A stretch of DNA of 64,000 nt, from the NCBI GenBank assembly GCA_910585165.1, contig CAJUBX010000002.1:4662-68661 (forward strand), in the 5' to 3' direction. Source of the DNA: an uncultured Oscillibacter sp. (GTDB taxonomy: Bacteria > Bacillota > Clostridia > Oscillospirales > Oscillospiraceae). Under the pieces are notes generated by a model. It made no database searches. It worked only from the letters and a program-made list of their open reading frames with translations, and was not told the DNA's origin. This document shows, piece by piece, positions 49,432-58,642 of the stretch. The position numbers and the translations under genes were made by a program. The number at the start of each line of letters is the position of its first letter. Positions within the stretch are counted from its first letter, which is position 1.

Positions 49432-50439
49432 ATGCGCCATCAGACCCAGGAACAGGCCCTGGAGGAGCTGCGCCGCCTGAAAAAGCGGCCCTCCTCCGGG
49501 AAGAAGAAAAAAATCCCCTGGCTCCGGTATGCCGCCGTAGTCCTCCTGGCCGCGGCCTGTATCGGCGGGGCGGAGCTGGCGGCCTGCCGCTTTTTCGCTC
49601 CGGCCCTTTACGAGGAGCTGACGGAGCCTGTGCGGCATGCGGCGGGAAAGGCGCTGGAGGCCGCCGGACGGGCCGGAACCGCGGCGGCGGAGAGGGCGGG
49701 GCAGGCCGCCGCCGCTCTGGCGGTCCGGGCCGGGGAGGCCCGGGCGGCCCTCCGGGACTGGATGGAGGAAGTCACCGCCCCGCCGCCGGAGCTCCTGGCG
49801 GAGGACGACTCCACCCTGGCCCAGCCGGAGGCCCCGCCGCCCAGGGAGATTCTGGACCCGCTGATCTCCGACCTCATCTTCCGGGAGGGGCAGGAGGTTT
49901 TAACCGGCGGCGGAGTGGACGTGGTTTACTTCAATCAGACCGACGAGGCCCGGGCGGAGCAGACATACGGCTCCGATCCTCTGTCCACCCACGGCTGCGG
50001 CCCCACCGCCATGGCTATGGCGGTCTCCTCCCTGACGGAGGAGACGGTGGACCCGGCGGACATGGCGGCCCTGTGCGTCCGGCGGGGCTACTGGTGCAAA
50101 AGCCACGGCTCTTACCTCTCCATGGTCCAGGGTGTGGCGGAGGCTTACGGACTGGGCTGCCAGGTCCTGGACCCGGAGACTCTGGAAGCGGACGACCTTT
50201 ACCTCCGCCTCTCTACCGGAGACATTGCCGTGGCCCTGATGGCCAAGGGGCATTTCACCAAGGGGGGCCATTTCATCCTTCTGCGGGGCACAACTCTCAG
50301 CGGGGAGATTCTGGTGGCGGACCCTGCCAGCCGGGACCGGAGCCTCATTCCCTGGGATTTGTCCCTGATTTTGGAGGAGCTGTCTCCCAGCCGCCACAAC
50401 GGCGCGCCGCTGTGGGTGCTGTCCAGGCCAATCGGCTAA
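49432..50439 (+). CDS. Membrane-anchored C39-like (papain-fold) peptidase
   Basis: 335 residues. One transmembrane helix at about 31-50 follows a Lys-rich cytoplasmic start, then an Ala/Glu-rich linker to about 145. The C-terminal domain is Peptidase_C39_2-like: VDVVYFNQTDEARAEQTYGS, STHGCGPTAMAMAVSSLT with catalytic C189, and KGGHFILLRG with H280 followed by DPASRDRS. The domain would face outside the cell. It may trim wall-associated proteins or peptides; no target is visible. It has its own promoter and terminator. Confidence 0.85.
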   Translation: MRHQTQEQALEELRRLKKRPSSGKKKKIPWLRYAAVVLLAAACIGGAELAACRFFAPALYEELTEPVRHAAGKALEAAGRAGTAAAERAGQAAAALAVRAGEARAALRDWMEEVTAPPPELLAEDDSTLAQPEAPPPREILDPLISDLIFREGQEVLTGGGVDVVYFNQTDEARAEQTYGSDPLSTHGCGPTAMAMAVSSLTEETVDPADMAALCVRRGYWCKSHGSYLSMVQGVAEAYGLGCQVLDPETLEADDLYLRLSTGDIAVALMAKGHFTKGGHFILLRGTTLSGEILVADPASRDRSLIPWDLSLILEELSPSRHNGAPLWVLSRPIG

Positions 50440-50440
50440 A

Positions 50441-50472
50441 AGGAAGGCCCCCTTTTAAGGGGGCCTTCCTCT
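50441..50472. terminator. Bidirectional terminator
   Basis: AGGAAGGCCCCC / GGGGGCCTTCCT with a six-base loop, TTTT on the minus strand. It separates the convergent C39-like peptidase and pyruvyl-transferase fusion genes. Confidence 0.8.
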
Positions 50473-50495
50473 GTCTTATATCTTAGGGCCCTGCC

Positions 50496-52769
50496 TCACC
50501 CGCGCCTCTGCCGCCAGGAGAGCGCCTTCCCCTTCATCCGCTCCGGCAGGGGCGGCGGAGCGCAGAACCTGCGGACCACCTGGTCGAAGGGCTCCAGGGC
50601 GTAAGCGGCGAAGAAGGCCGCCCGTTCCGCCGGCAGGGGAACGGGGGAGGCCAGCTGGGGATTCCCCGCGATGGCCCGCTCCACGGGAAAGGGCTGGCGG
50701 ATCAGGGGAAGCTGGTCAAACATGTGGCTGGCGTGGGGGGTGTTCACCAGCAGGAGGCTCACGCCCTTTTGCTGCTGTTCCGGCATCTCGCCGGGCTGGA
50801 GGCCCCACAGGTCCCCCAGGGTAAAGTCTCCCACCCGGTTCAAGCAGGCGTAGGGACAGCGGTGGCAGCAGGGCCGCAGGAACAGCGCCCGCTCAAAGGC
50901 CCGGCCATACTCCGTTTCATACAGGGGGTGGGTATCCACGGTGCCGTCGTCGTAGACGGCGGTGAAGTGGCCGTTCTTCCAGCCCTCCACCTTGTTGCGG
51001 AAGCGGACGGTCTGCAGCTCCCGGCCCCGCTTTCTCTCAATGCGGCGGGCCATATCCTCCCACACGCCGGGGGAGGGCACGCCGCGGCACACCAGATCGC
51101 AGGTGGTCAGGTTCTCCGGGCGGCTCCCCAGATAGCGGTACAGCCCGTCCACCTGGCAAGGGGTGCCGGAGAACAGGACCTGCCGGGTCTCCAGGCATTT
51201 CTTCACCTCCCGGAACACGCCCTCCAGGCCGCTTTGCACATACTTGGTCCCCCGGAGCCGCCAGAGGTCCTCCTTGCGGAAGCACGCGGTATGCCGCAGC
51301 CGCTGCTTTGCGTCCAAAGCCGCGCCGAAGACCACGCCGCCCCCCTCCAGCACATAATCCGCCAGGGCGGAAAAGGCCCCGCCGGAGGTGGAGTCCCGCC
51401 GGACGTCCGCCTCCCGGTTCCAGGCGGCGAAAACGGCGGGAACGGGCTTGGGCTCCCGCTCCTGAAACACGGGACAGGTTTTGCTGCACAGTCCGCAGCG
51501 GACGCACTTCTCCAAGTCCACCTGGGGGAACGCAAAGCCCTCCTTATCCCGGACCAGGGCGACGGCGTCCCTGGGGCAGACGGCGGCGCAGGCGGAACAG
51601 CCGGTGCAAAGGGTCCGGTCCGCCAGCAGGGGGCCCTCCTCCCGGGGGCGGGAAACCTCCGCCTCCAGGGGCTCGTCCGCCAGGGCGGCGCGCAGATAGG
51701 CCATGGACGCGGCCCGGGCGGCCTCCAGCCGCTCCTTCACGGCGGGCCAGGCGGGAACGTCCCCCAGGGCGGCGGCGTCTCCCTTTCCCACCACCCGGTC
51801 CGCAAGCCCTAGGCGGCTCAGCAGGCTGAAGGTCCGGGACCGCTCCGGCTCCCGGAGCTCCGCCGGAGCCACGGCAGTGAAAAACGGCCGCTGGAACTGG
51901 ACGGAAAACACGGTGCCGTGGAAGGAATTCGTACAGACATAGGAGGCGTTTTGGAACAGGCTCAAAAACTCTGCCGGGCCCGCGTCAAAGATCATCTTCG
52001 CCTTGGGGTGGAGCTTCCGCCGGGCGCCGCAGAGCTGGACCACCGGCAGGCCGGTCTCCTCCGCCAGGCGGCGGATATAGGGCTCCAGCGCCTCGGAGAA
52101 GGCGATGCAGTAGCAGAGGATGTATCCCCCCTGGACCACCCGCTCCGCCGCCAGGGCGGACCACTCCGCCGCCTCCGGCAGCAGCGTGGGGTCCAATACC
52201 ACCTCCGCCTCCCGGCCGCAGGCCCTTTGGATCGTCTCCCGGCCGGAGGGCTCCCGGACGGAGAGGTGGGAAAAGCCCGCGAGATACCCTTTCAGCTCCT
52301 CCTCCATGCCTCCGGGCAGGCGGGCCGCCCCGAAGGACGGGGCGTAGGCGATCTTCCGCAGGGGAGAAAACGCGCCGAAGAACACGGGGTCGAAGCGCCC
52401 GTCGGGAAAGAGCGCGGGGTTCCATATCTGGTCGCTGCCGGAGATCAAAAGGTCGTAGGGAAGCTCCGCCGCCTCCAGCTCCTCCCGGCTCTCATAGCGC
52501 CGGGCCGTCAGGTTCAAATGGGCCTTGGAAAAGTCCTCAAACCGCTGCCAGCGCCGCCGCAGGGCGGGGTAGCGGAGGGCGTTGTAGGCGTCCTTCGCCG
52601 CCTGCCTGGGGGTGGCGGGCGGCTGGAGGATGCGGGTATCCTGGTTGACGAAGTAGTCCACAATCTCCCCCTGCCAGCCCAGGGAGGCCAGGGCCCGCAG
52701 GGTGGCGGCGGCCTGGAGCACCGCCCCGTAATGGTGCAGGTGATAGAAGGTGACGAGTCCCGCTTTCAA
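50496..52769 (-). CDS. Polysaccharide pyruvyl transferase / ferredoxin / FrhB-type fusion protein
   Basis: 757 residues from a TTG at 52769 (GGAAAGGAAGGA ahead). Residues 1-370 are a PF04230 polysaccharide pyruvyl transferase domain (GLVTFYHLHHYGAVLQAAAT, LLISGSDQIWNP, SYVCTNSFHGTVFSVQF). Then two 4Fe-4S motifs (CTGCSACAAVCP and CVRCGLCSKTCP) and a coenzyme-F420-hydrogenase beta-subunit-like domain to the end (STSGGAFSALADYVLEGGGV, GTPCQVDGLYRYL, LVCRGVPSPGVWEDM). Such fusions occur in gut Firmicutes glycan loci, where the FrhB part may reduce or isomerise a sugar. Substrate unknown. Confidence 0.9.
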   Translation of the reverse strand: MKAGLVTFYHLHHYGAVLQAAATLRALASLGWQGEIVDYFVNQDTRILQPPATPRQAAKDAYNALRYPALRRRWQRFEDFSKAHLNLTARRYESREELEAAELPYDLLISGSDQIWNPALFPDGRFDPVFFGAFSPLRKIAYAPSFGAARLPGGMEEELKGYLAGFSHLSVREPSGRETIQRACGREAEVVLDPTLLPEAAEWSALAAERVVQGGYILCYCIAFSEALEPYIRRLAEETGLPVVQLCGARRKLHPKAKMIFDAGPAEFLSLFQNASYVCTNSFHGTVFSVQFQRPFFTAVAPAELREPERSRTFSLLSRLGLADRVVGKGDAAALGDVPAWPAVKERLEAARAASMAYLRAALADEPLEAEVSRPREEGPLLADRTLCTGCSACAAVCPRDAVALVRDKEGFAFPQVDLEKCVRCGLCSKTCPVFQEREPKPVPAVFAAWNREADVRRDSTSGGAFSALADYVLEGGGVVFGAALDAKQRLRHTACFRKEDLWRLRGTKYVQSGLEGVFREVKKCLETRQVLFSGTPCQVDGLYRYLGSRPENLTTCDLVCRGVPSPGVWEDMARRIERKRGRELQTVRFRNKVEGWKNGHFTAVYDDGTVDTHPLYETEYGRAFERALFLRPCCHRCPYACLNRVGDFTLGDLWGLQPGEMPEQQQKGVSLLLVNTPHASHMFDQLPLIRQPFPVERAIAGNPQLASPVPLPAERAAFFAAYALEPFDQVVRRFCAPPPLPERMKGKALSWRQRRG

Positions 52770-52791
52770 AACCAATCCTTCCTTTCCTCCC

Positions 52792-53268
52792 TCAGACGGA
52801 GACGGTGTCGTCCTCAAGAACCCACCGCGACACGGGAATCTCCTCAAACTCCGTCTCCGTCCGGCGGATGACCACCCGGCTGAGCCCCGCGTTGATGATC
52901 AGCCGGCGGCACATGGAGCAGGAGGTGGCGTCCCCCAGCAGCTCCCCGGTCCGGGCGTCCCGCCCCACCAGGTAGAGGGTTCCCCCCACGCAGTCCTTCC
53001 GGGCGGCGGAGATGATGGCGTTGGCCTCGGCGTGGACGCTGCGGCACAGCTCGTACCGCTCCCCCGGGGGGACCTGGAGGGCCTCCCGGGAGCAGCGGCC
53101 CAGCTCCGAACAGTTGGCCCTTCCCCGGGGCGCGCCGTTGTAGCCGGTGGCGATGATCTCGTCGTTCTTCACGATGATGGCCCCATAGACCCGCCGCAGG
53201 CAGGTGGCCCGCTCCAGAACGGTCTGGGCAATATCCAGGTAATAGTTTTCCTTGCTGATGCGGTTCAT
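52792..53268 (-). CDS. dCMP deaminase family protein
   Basis: The 158-residue zinc deaminase has H79-A-E81 in RSVHAEANAI and C117-x2-C120 in TSCSMCRRLI as catalytic zinc site, with the usual TGYNGAPRG and LGRCSREALQVPPGERYELC insert. It converts dCMP to dUMP for dTMP synthesis; the ComEB competence-related proteins of Bacillus belong to the same family. The start at 53268 has AAGGGGGG ahead. Confidence 0.92.
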   Translation of the reverse strand: MNRISKENYYLDIAQTVLERATCLRRVYGAIIVKNDEIIATGYNGAPRGRANCSELGRCSREALQVPPGERYELCRSVHAEANAIISAARKDCVGGTLYLVGRDARTGELLGDATSCSMCRRLIINAGLSRVVIRRTETEFEEIPVSRWVLEDDTVSV

Positions 53269-53346
53269 AGACGGCCCCCCTTTTTTCGATGCCTCATTTT
53301 ATCACGCGTCGGCCGGATTTGCAAGGCTTTGTGCCGGAAGAAAGCG

Positions 53347-53378
53347 AAAGAAGGACCGCCCGGAGGCGGTCCTTCTTT
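53347..53378. terminator. Terminator overlapping the HAD gene stop
   Basis: AAAGAAGGACCGCC / GGCGGTCCTTCTTT with 4-base loop; the right arm includes the start of the TTA (minus-strand TAA) stop of the HAD gene. Confidence 0.7.
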
Positions 53379-54267
53379 AATATTCTGAAAACAGCTCCAC
53401 CTGGTCCGGAAGCTCCCCCTCGCCCAGGCGTCTGAGCTGGCGGAGGTTCTCCTCCCACAGCCGGTCGGCCACGGCCATTTTGCGGATGATGTTCTTCACT
53501 GTCTCTTCCAGGGCCCCGCCCTCCCGGTAGTCCGCCGGGAAGATGAAGTCCACCCGCCCCTTGGCCAGCAGATCCTCCACCCCCGCCCGGTTGGAGCTCT
53601 GGTACACGGCGATGGCCTGGCCGCCGTAGGCCCGCATCATCTTCATGCAGGGCACGTCGGAAAGGCCGTCCCCCATGTAAACCATGTTGGGGAAGGGCAC
53701 CCGCTTGCTGTCGTCGGGCATGGAGTCGTTGAGGGTCTTGTCGTCGGAGACGTCCAGCACCCCCTTGTTGATCCGGTAGACGAACTGGGTCTTCGCCGTG
53801 AAGTTCACCGCCAGCTTGGGCCAGACGGGGCGGCCCGTCTCGTCGTAGTAAAACTCGCTGGCGTAGATTTCCTTGAACTCGCGGCTGATGGAGGACCCCT
53901 CGATGATCTCCCGGAGGCCGGAGGAAATCACGTAATGCTCCACCCGCACCCCCTGGGTCTCGCCGAAGGCGTTGATGCGGCCGAACCAGTCCGCCACGCC
54001 GGGAAAGAGCTCGATGCCCCGGCCCTTTTCCACCAGGTCCTCCCGGGTAAAGGGCAGGTTTTTCCGCTCCGCCTCCCGGAGCATGATGTACATATAGGCG
54101 AGGATGCCGTCCATGCGGTGCTCCCGGCCAAAGCCGTTGGCCTCCGCCCAGAACTCCGCCGGGGTCATCCCCAGGCTGGGGATGAAGGCGTAGTTCTGCA
54201 TATCCGTGGTGCAGAGGGTCTTGTCAAAGTCGTACAAAAAGGCGACGATGGGCCGCTGTCCGGCCAT
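53377..54267 (-). CDS. HAD-superfamily hydrolase
   Basis: 296 residues. Motif I is FLYDFDKTLCT (nucleophile D13, acid D15), motif II ISSG, motif III with the conserved Lys near FTAKTQFVYRINKG, motif IV VYMGDGLSDVPC. A large cap lies between motifs I and II. It is a phosphatase of the HAD group IB/phosphoserine-phosphatase-like kind; substrate unknown. It follows divIVA in the leftward run. Confidence 0.88.
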   Translation of the reverse strand: MAGQRPIVAFLYDFDKTLCTTDMQNYAFIPSLGMTPAEFWAEANGFGREHRMDGILAYMYIMLREAERKNLPFTREDLVEKGRGIELFPGVADWFGRINAFGETQGVRVEHYVISSGLREIIEGSSISREFKEIYASEFYYDETGRPVWPKLAVNFTAKTQFVYRINKGVLDVSDDKTLNDSMPDDSKRVPFPNMVYMGDGLSDVPCMKMMRAYGGQAIAVYQSSNRAGVEDLLAKGRVDFIFPADYREGGALEETVKNIIRKMAVADRLWEENLRQLRRLGEGELPDQVELFSEY

Positions 54268-54291
54268 AGCGGTCTCCCCCTTCGGCGGCGG

Positions 54292-55017
54292 TCAGTCCGC
54301 GCCGCGGTAATTAGGGCCGAATTTCAGCTCGTTGATGTTCACCCGGCGGGTGGCGCTGAGGTCCTCCGTCCCGGCCTCGTCCGCGGCGGCCAGGGCGTCC
54401 AGCAGCGTCTCCGCCGCAGGGACGGGCTGCTGGGCGGCGGGAGGCGGCTGAACCCCGGGGACCTCCTGGGGGGCCGGGGGAGCCTCCTGGGGCGGGGCCT
54501 CGGACGCGGGCTCTCCGGCGGAAAGAACGCTCTCCTCCGCCCCGGCGGCCTTGGCGGCCTCCTCCAGGGGGAGGCTGGGGAACTCCTCCAGGAACTGGAG
54601 CTCCTTTTCGCAAAGGGCCCGGCTCTCGGCCACGAAGCGGCGGATTTCCTCCTGCCCCTGCTGGAGGCGGCGGCCGTACTGCTCCGCCTCCCGGCGGTAA
54701 TCCTCCAGCTTTTCCCGGGCGGCGCTTTCCGCCTGCTTGAGGATGCCGTCCCGCTTCTCCTCCGCCTCCTTGACGATGGAGTCCGCCATCCGCTGGGCGG
54801 TGAGGAGGGTGGCCCGCATGGAGTCCTCCGTGGCCCGGTATTCCTCCACCTTCTCCACCAGCACCTTCATCTTGGCCTTGAGGGCGGCGTTTTCCTTATA
54901 GAGGGACGTGTAGTCGTCGGTGAGCTCGTCCAAAAACTCGTCCACCATGGTCATGTTGTAGCCGCCCATCATCGTCTTGGTGAAAGAGCGGGCGGAAACC
55001 TCCTGCGGTGTCAGCAT
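54292..55017 (-). CDS. divIVA: DivIVA-domain cell-division protein
   Basis: 241 residues. The N-terminal domain LTPQEVSARSFTKTMMGGYN ... VDEFLDELTDDYTSLYKENA is the DivIVA lipid-binding head and first coiled coil; a second long coiled coil follows to about 150 (AESAAREKLEDYRREAEQYG). The Pro/Ala-rich tail (about 165-215) is extended and unstructured. DivIVA marks curved membrane at poles and septa and recruits division and wall proteins. Neighbour sepF upstream. Confidence 0.93.
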   Translation of the reverse strand: MLTPQEVSARSFTKTMMGGYNMTMVDEFLDELTDDYTSLYKENAALKAKMKVLVEKVEEYRATEDSMRATLLTAQRMADSIVKEAEEKRDGILKQAESAAREKLEDYRREAEQYGRRLQQGQEEIRRFVAESRALCEKELQFLEEFPSLPLEEAAKAAGAEESVLSAGEPASEAPPQEAPPAPQEVPGVQPPPAAQQPVPAAETLLDALAAADEAGTEDLSATRRVNINELKFGPNYRGAD

Positions 55018-55044
55018 AGTCGCAAATCCTCCCCAGCGCGCGGC

Positions 55045-55482
55045 TTAGAAATACAGCCCGTTGTTCTCCAGCTCGTCGATCAAATCGCCCTCGATGTCCA
55101 CGTGGTAGGGCGTGATGATGTAGGTGTTGGCGGCCACTTTTTTGATCTTGCCCTCCCCGGCGTAGGCCACGCCGGACAAAAAGTCGATGAGCCGCCGGGC
55201 CACGTCCTTGTTGGTGGACTCCAGGTTCAAAACCACCGTCCGCTTGTCCTTCAGCTGGTCGGCGATCTCCGAGGCGTTTTCAAACCGCTCCGGCTTCACC
55301 AGGATGACCTTCAGCTGGGTGGTAGCGTGGATGTTCACCACCTTGCTCCGGCGGTCGTCTGTCCGGGAGCGGCGGGGCTCGAACACGTCCTGCTCCTGGA
55401 AATCGTCGTCGAAGCCGGCGGGATCGTCATCCTCATCCTCGTAAGGATGGGTCAGTTTTTTCAGCTCGTCCAGGATGCTCAT
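55045..55482 (-). CDS. sepF: Cell division protein SepF
   Basis: 145 residues: an acidic N-terminal linker, then the SepF domain (KVVNIHATTQLKVILVKPER, ENASEIADQLKDKRTVVLNL, DFLSGVAYAGEGKIKKVAAN). SepF polymerises into rings, binds membrane by an N-terminal helix and ties FtsZ filaments to it. The order yggS-sepF-divIVA is the standard Firmicutes order. Confidence 0.95.
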   Translation of the reverse strand: MSILDELKKLTHPYEDEDDDPAGFDDDFQEQDVFEPRRSRTDDRRSKVVNIHATTQLKVILVKPERFENASEIADQLKDKRTVVLNLESTNKDVARRLIDFLSGVAYAGEGKIKKVAANTYIITPYHVDIEGDLIDELENNGLYF

Positions 55483-55495
55483 AGCGTACCTCCCG

Positions 55496-56191
55496 TTATA
55501 TCTCGTAATGGCGGCTCCCGAAAATGGCGGTGCCCACCCGGACCATCGTGGCCCCGGCGCGGACGGCGTCCTCGTAATCGCCGCTCATACCCATAGACAG
55601 AACCTGTAGCTTATTATGAAACAATTTCCCGTTCATGTCAAGAAAAAGCGCCCGGACTTTGTCAAAATACCGGAGATTTTCCGCCCTCTCCACACCAGCG
55701 GGGGGGATGGCCATCAGTCCCAGCACCCGGATGTGGCTCTTTTCCAGCGCCGCCTCCGCCCCGGGGAGGAGCTTTGATGGGAGAAAGCCGCTCTTGGCCT
55801 CCTCCTCCCCGATGTTGACCTCCAGCAGCACGTCCTGGACCAGGTCCAGCCGGGCGGCGGTTTTCTCGATTTCCTCCAGCAGCTCCAAAGAGCCCGCGGA
55901 CTGGATGAGGTCCGCCTTCCCCACCACCTGGCGCACCTTGTTGCGCTGAAGGTGGCCGATGAAGTGCAGGGGCGCGCCGTCGTAGGCGTGCTCCCGGAGC
56001 TTCGCCGTCATCTCCTGGACCCGGTTTTCTCCCAGGGCGCTGATGCCGGCGGCCACGGCCTCCCGGCAGGCGGCGGCGCCGTTCATTTTGCTGGCCCCCA
56101 CCAGGGTGATTTCCTCCGGTTTCCGCCCCGCCTCTAGGGCGGCGGCGGCGATGTTCGCCCGGACACGGGCGATGTTTTCTGCAATGGGCAT
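55496..56191 (-). CDS. YggS family pyridoxal phosphate homeostasis protein
   Basis: 231 residues of the PLP-binding TIM barrel: the PLP-Lys is K35 in TLVGASKMNGA (Lys in the usual VSK position), then GENRVQEMTAKL, HFIGHLQRNKVRQVV, SAGSLELLEEI and the C-terminal LSMGMSGDYEDAVRAGATMV. It binds PLP and keeps vitamin B6 and amino acid pools in balance. Ends seven bases before the sepF ribosome binding region. Confidence 0.94.
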   Translation of the reverse strand: MPIAENIARVRANIAAAALEAGRKPEEITLVGASKMNGAAACREAVAAGISALGENRVQEMTAKLREHAYDGAPLHFIGHLQRNKVRQVVGKADLIQSAGSLELLEEIEKTAARLDLVQDVLLEVNIGEEEAKSGFLPSKLLPGAEAALEKSHIRVLGLMAIPPAGVERAENLRYFDKVRALFLDMNGKLFHNKLQVLSMGMSGDYEDAVRAGATMVRVGTAIFGSRHYEI

Positions 56192-56264
56192 AGCTTCCGC
56201 CTCTTTCTGTCATTTCACCATTCATATTTCTGCGCGCAAAACCGCGCCGGGCCGGCGGCCCCTC

Positions 56265-57551
56265 CTACTGGAGCACCTTCCCGTCAAACAGCCCCCGGGC
56301 GGCGACGATCACCTGCTCCCCGGCCCGGATGATCCGCTTGGAATCTGCGCTCAGGCTGGGGTTCAGATCCGGCGCGGGAACCACCAGCACGAAGCTCTCC
56401 CCGCTGTAGATCACCTCCACCGGCTTGAACCGGGCCTCCCGGCCCACCAGGCAGTAAATGCCCGTGCGCTCCTCCGTAAGGGTCTTTCCGTCCTCGGTAT
56501 AGGCCCGCTCCGCCCGGAGGCACTCCCGGGGCACCCGGATGCCCACGTCGGTCCCCGTGATGATCTGGGCCCGCTGGCGGCGCAGCAGCGTCAGCTCCCG
56601 AAGGTAGGACGTTCCCCGGAACACCGCCACCACCCGGCCGTTTTCCCGGGGGCCGGTGGATTCCAGCGTCACCGGGAAATCCCGGTCCGCCCCCTGGGTG
56701 AAGCGGAGCAGCAGGCTTCCCTCCTCCTCCTGCCGCTGCCGGAGGGCCGCGGCGTCCTCGGCGGACAGCACGGCGGCATAGCGCCACTCGTCCCCCAGCA
56801 CCAGCTTCCCCGTCCGGGAGGAAACCGCCGGGTCCGCCGTCAGGCCGGACAGGCCCGAGGGGGTCAGGCCCTCCAGCGCCTCCGGGGTCAGCACCGTTTC
56901 AAAGCCGTCCACCTCGGCGGAGTAGAGCCCCGCCTCCGGAGCCGTCACCCGGCGGACGGATCCCTCGGCCTGGGCCCGCAGGGCCAGCAGCCGGGCCCCC
57001 AGCTCCTGGAGCTGGAGGGCGATGTCCCCGTTTCCCCCGTCGCTGTAGTCCCGCTTGAGCACCAGGGCCCGGAGCTCCAGGGCCGCGCTCTCCGCGTCAT
57101 AGAGCCGGTCCGCCGCCAGGAAGCGGCGGTACTCCAGAAGGTTCTGGACAATCTGCGCGTCCAGCTTCCGGGTGGTCTCCGCCGCCAGGGCCAGGTCCTG
57201 GGCATACTGGAGCTGTTCCACCCGGCTTTCCAGGCTGTCGATTTCCGCCTGCCGGTCCAGCGACGCCTGGTCCGCGTAGACCGAGGCCACCGTCCCTCCG
57301 GCGGCCACCCGCTCCCCCTCCGACCGCTGGATGCGAAGAAGGCCGCTTCCCTCGTCGGGCAGCACCCGCTCCTCCCGGACCACGAAACCCGTCAAATCCA
57401 CGGTGCGCTCCACCTCATAGCGGTAGGCCAGGGTGACTTGCAGCGGGTCGTCCAGATAGCGGGCGGCCTCCACGCCGAAGTAGGCCGCCACCCCCAAAAA
57501 CAGGGCGGCCATCAGCAGCCTGGTTCCCAGATTGCTCTTTTTCTTTTTCAT
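56265..57551 (-). CDS. HlyD-like membrane protein in the sepF cluster
   Basis: 428 residues: Lys-rich start, one membrane helix at 10-28 (GTRLLMAALFLGVAAYFGVE), then a biotinyl/lipoyl-like segment (YRYEVERTVDLTGFVVREER ... RVAAGGTVASVYADQASLDR), a coiled coil (about 110-200) and a beta-barrel-like C-terminal part (GTDVGIRVPRECLRAERAYT). The layout is that of HlyD/MFP adaptors. In Clostridia this gene is regularly found upstream of yggS-sepF, suggesting a division or wall role. Exact function unknown. Confidence 0.8.
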   Translation of the reverse strand: MKKKKSNLGTRLLMAALFLGVAAYFGVEAARYLDDPLQVTLAYRYEVERTVDLTGFVVREERVLPDEGSGLLRIQRSEGERVAAGGTVASVYADQASLDRQAEIDSLESRVEQLQYAQDLALAAETTRKLDAQIVQNLLEYRRFLAADRLYDAESAALELRALVLKRDYSDGGNGDIALQLQELGARLLALRAQAEGSVRRVTAPEAGLYSAEVDGFETVLTPEALEGLTPSGLSGLTADPAVSSRTGKLVLGDEWRYAAVLSAEDAAALRQRQEEEGSLLLRFTQGADRDFPVTLESTGPRENGRVVAVFRGTSYLRELTLLRRQRAQIITGTDVGIRVPRECLRAERAYTEDGKTLTEERTGIYCLVGREARFKPVEVIYSGESFVLVVPAPDLNPSLSADSKRIIRAGEQVIVAARGLFDGKVLQ

Positions 57552-57591
57552 CGTATGTAGTTCCGCGCCGTCCGCCTTGGCGGCGGCGGAG

Positions 57592-57819
57592 TCACTCCTC
57601 CCCGGCCAGGCTCACCGGACGGGTGGGGGCGATGGTGGAGATGGCGTGCTTGTAGATCACCTGCTGGCGTCCCTCGCTGTCCAGAATGACCACGAAGGCG
57701 TCAAAGCCGGTGATGGTTCCCCGCATCTGAAAGCCGTTCATCAGGAACATGGTGACGGGCACCCGGTCCCGTCTGGCCCGGAGGAGGAAAAGGTCCTGTA
57801 AATTCTGCTTGCTCTGCAT
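57592..57819 (-). CDS. hfq: RNA chaperone Hfq
   Basis: 75 residues: the Sm1 motif region ([40 protein letters not shown]) and the Sm2 motif with Y56-K57-H58 (VIYKHAIST). Forms hexamers that pair small RNAs with mRNAs. It has a short C-terminal tail, as in other Firmicutes. Confidence 0.95.
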   Translation of the reverse strand: MQSKQNLQDLFLLRARRDRVPVTMFLMNGFQMRGTITGFDAFVVILDSEGRQQVIYKHAISTIAPTRPVSLAGEE

Positions 57820-58006
57820 ATTGTCCGCTCCTTTTTCTTTGTCCCCGCGTCCCCCGCCGGGGGGCGCCGTTGTGTGTTTGAGCGGAAAAGCCGGAGGCTT
57901 GTCCGCCGGTATCTAGGATACCCCCGGGGCGGGGAGGATTCCCGTCGAATTTCGTAGGGTCCGGGCAAAATTCCTTCTTTTTTCTTGGGGCGGGGCTCCG
58001 TCCCAC

Positions 58007-58597
58007 TCAAAACGCCCGCCCCAGCCGCCGGGCCGCTTCCTCTGCGGCCTCCATGATCTCCGCCGCCCTGCCGGGTTCCGCGTCCAGCCCCCCGGCGAAC
58101 ACATAGTCGAACCGGGGAATGCCGAACATGGCGCAAAGCTGCCTCCAGTACAAAACCCCCAGGCTTTCGGCCCTTTCAAAGTCCCCGCCGGAAGTGAGGT
58201 AGGCCAGCCGCGCCGCCCGACAGTCCCCGTGGCAGCCGTCCGGCTCATAGTGGTAGGTGAGGCCGCAGGCGGAAATATGCTCAATGTAAATCCGCATGGC
58301 CGCCGGGAAGCTCAAATCCCAGAAGGGGGCCGCCGCCACGATTCTGTCCGCCTGCCGGAACTGCCGGGCCAGGCCGAACACCGGCGCGTCGAAAGCCCCG
58401 GCGTAGGCCAGCGCGTCCCGCTCGTCCAGGGCGGCGGGGGTGAAGGGGGCAAGATTCAGCCCCTCCAGGCGGACGGTCTCCGCCTCCGCCCCGGGATGGG
58501 TCTCCCGGAAGGCGGCGAGAAAGGCCTCCGCCAGGCGGCGGGTCCGGGACTCCGGTCCCCGCTGGCTGATGCAGCCGTCAATAAACAGAAGCTTCAT
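58007..58597 (-). CDS. Flavodoxin-fold NAD(P)H reductase (AzoR-like)
   Basis: 196 residues of the flavodoxin_2 / FMN-dependent NADH-azoreductase group: KLLFIDGCISQRGPESRTRR (FMN phosphate loop), ADRIVAAAPFWDLSFPAAMR (the APFW-x-L-S/FP motif) and a C-terminal helix with LGRAF. Reduces quinones or azo compounds. An unstructured gap of about 187 bases with a GC-rich palindrome-like GGTATCTAGGATACC lies between it and hfq. Confidence 0.87.
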   Translation of the reverse strand: MKLLFIDGCISQRGPESRTRRLAEAFLAAFRETHPGAEAETVRLEGLNLAPFTPAALDERDALAYAGAFDAPVFGLARQFRQADRIVAAAPFWDLSFPAAMRIYIEHISACGLTYHYEPDGCHGDCRAARLAYLTSGGDFERAESLGVLYWRQLCAMFGIPRFDYVFAGGLDAEPGRAAEIMEAAEEAARRLGRAF

Positions 58598-58642
58598 GCG
58601 CCGTTCTCCTTTCAGGGGCCGGGCGGGCTCCCCCTGAAAGGG

